Shown here in pieces: positions 63,723 to 64,000 of a stretch of 64,000 nt of DNA. The notes beneath the pieces are model-generated. The model was given only the letters and a program-made list of their open reading frames with translations, had not been told where the DNA came from and did not search any database. A program made the translations under genes and the position numbers. Source of the DNA: Ichthyophis bannanicus (taxonomy: Eukaryota > Chordata > Amphibia > Gymnophiona > Ichthyophiidae); the NCBI GenBank assembly GCA_033557465.1, contig CM066047.1:9254234-9318233 (forward strand), in the 5' to 3' direction. Each line of letters opens with the position of its first letter. The stretch's first letter is position 1.

Positions 63723-64000
63723 CAGAGACGGCTCTATAATGAGGCAGAGTGAGATGGCTGCATCAGGCGACAAAGTCTTGAGGGGGGGGGGGCAAAAAAC
63801 GCCCCAAAAACAGCCGCCTCACTCTGGACGTATAGGTTTACGGCTGGATAGTTATACCTGTGGAGTTATTTGTGGGGCAGACACAAAAAGAGACAGTGAC
63901 ACTGGATGATGGGGGGGAAAGAGATGTTAGACATGGAGGGGAAGAGAGAGTGAGCAAAAGACTGGGGATTAATGGACCAGAGAAGAATAGCTGGGGAATG
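63723..64000 (+). mobile_element. hAT-like element, left terminus, runs off the window
   Basis: Starts CAGAGACGGCTCTATAATGA, inverted relative to the terminus at 2046. It continues GGCTGCATCAGGCGACAAAGTC and a G-rich region resembling the inverse of 1-770. Contains a G run of ten. The far end lies outside the window. Confidence 0.65.

Overview
This is a vertebrate genomic window, most likely amphibian or non-avian reptile. A caecilian is my best guess, but only an inference. The grounds are long introns, CpG depletion outside a few islands, and the mix of L2, CR1, RTE/BovB-type, DIRS, CMC-type and hAT-type elements. There are no bacterial-style genes. The only host coding sequence I can support is a pair of small plus-strand exons (57829-57879 and 58100-58263) encoding part of a doublecortin-type (DCX) domain, DCDC1-like. 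The rest reads as intron or intergenic DNA filled with nested transposable elements.

Layout. 1-2046: C-rich minisatellites, hairpins, a MIR-type SINE and the terminus of a long hAT-like element. 2047-9075: a decayed DIRS retroelement broken up by a CMC-type DNA transposon (2472-4020), a LINE 3' end, an L2-tailed fragment and a 1.35-kb LTR-like unit (7159-8506). 9076-13140: CR1, RTE and other LINE fragments. 13190-20155: an L2 element with another L2 inserted in the same orientation, which joins two endonuclease domains in one 1106-codon frame. 20156-25575: two CpG-rich repeat units (21282-22005, 23284-24085) and degenerate L2. 25576-28062: a nearly intact antisense L2 ending at an AT-rich repeat. 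29305-36180: a CR1 carrying an antisense CR1 and a 1.57-kb LTR-like unit. 36891-47095: two more CR1 copies with several retroposon insertions and a 2.84-kb CMC-type element (42873-45708) whose 659-codon frame is open. 47096-48503: a DIRS piece, a LINE tail and a triple-hairpin hAT-type MITE. 48504-56912: an RTE element split by a DIRS element with inverted terminal repeats. 56913-60260: the quietest part, holding the DCX exons. 60271-64000: CR1 split by a third CpG-rich unit, an L2 3' end, a SINE, a LINE 3' end and a second hAT-like terminus facing the first.

How the parts relate. L2 copies (RT and endonuclease) share a terminal 3' hairpin with the SINEs and short retroposons here, which suggests L2 machinery mobilised them in trans. 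Both CMC-type elements have CAC termini and TTA target duplications. Most retroelement frames are broken; the most intact are the 659-codon and 358-codon transposase frames and the 648-codon L2 RT frame. Several nested boundaries could be fixed to the base because the interrupted host element resumes in frame.
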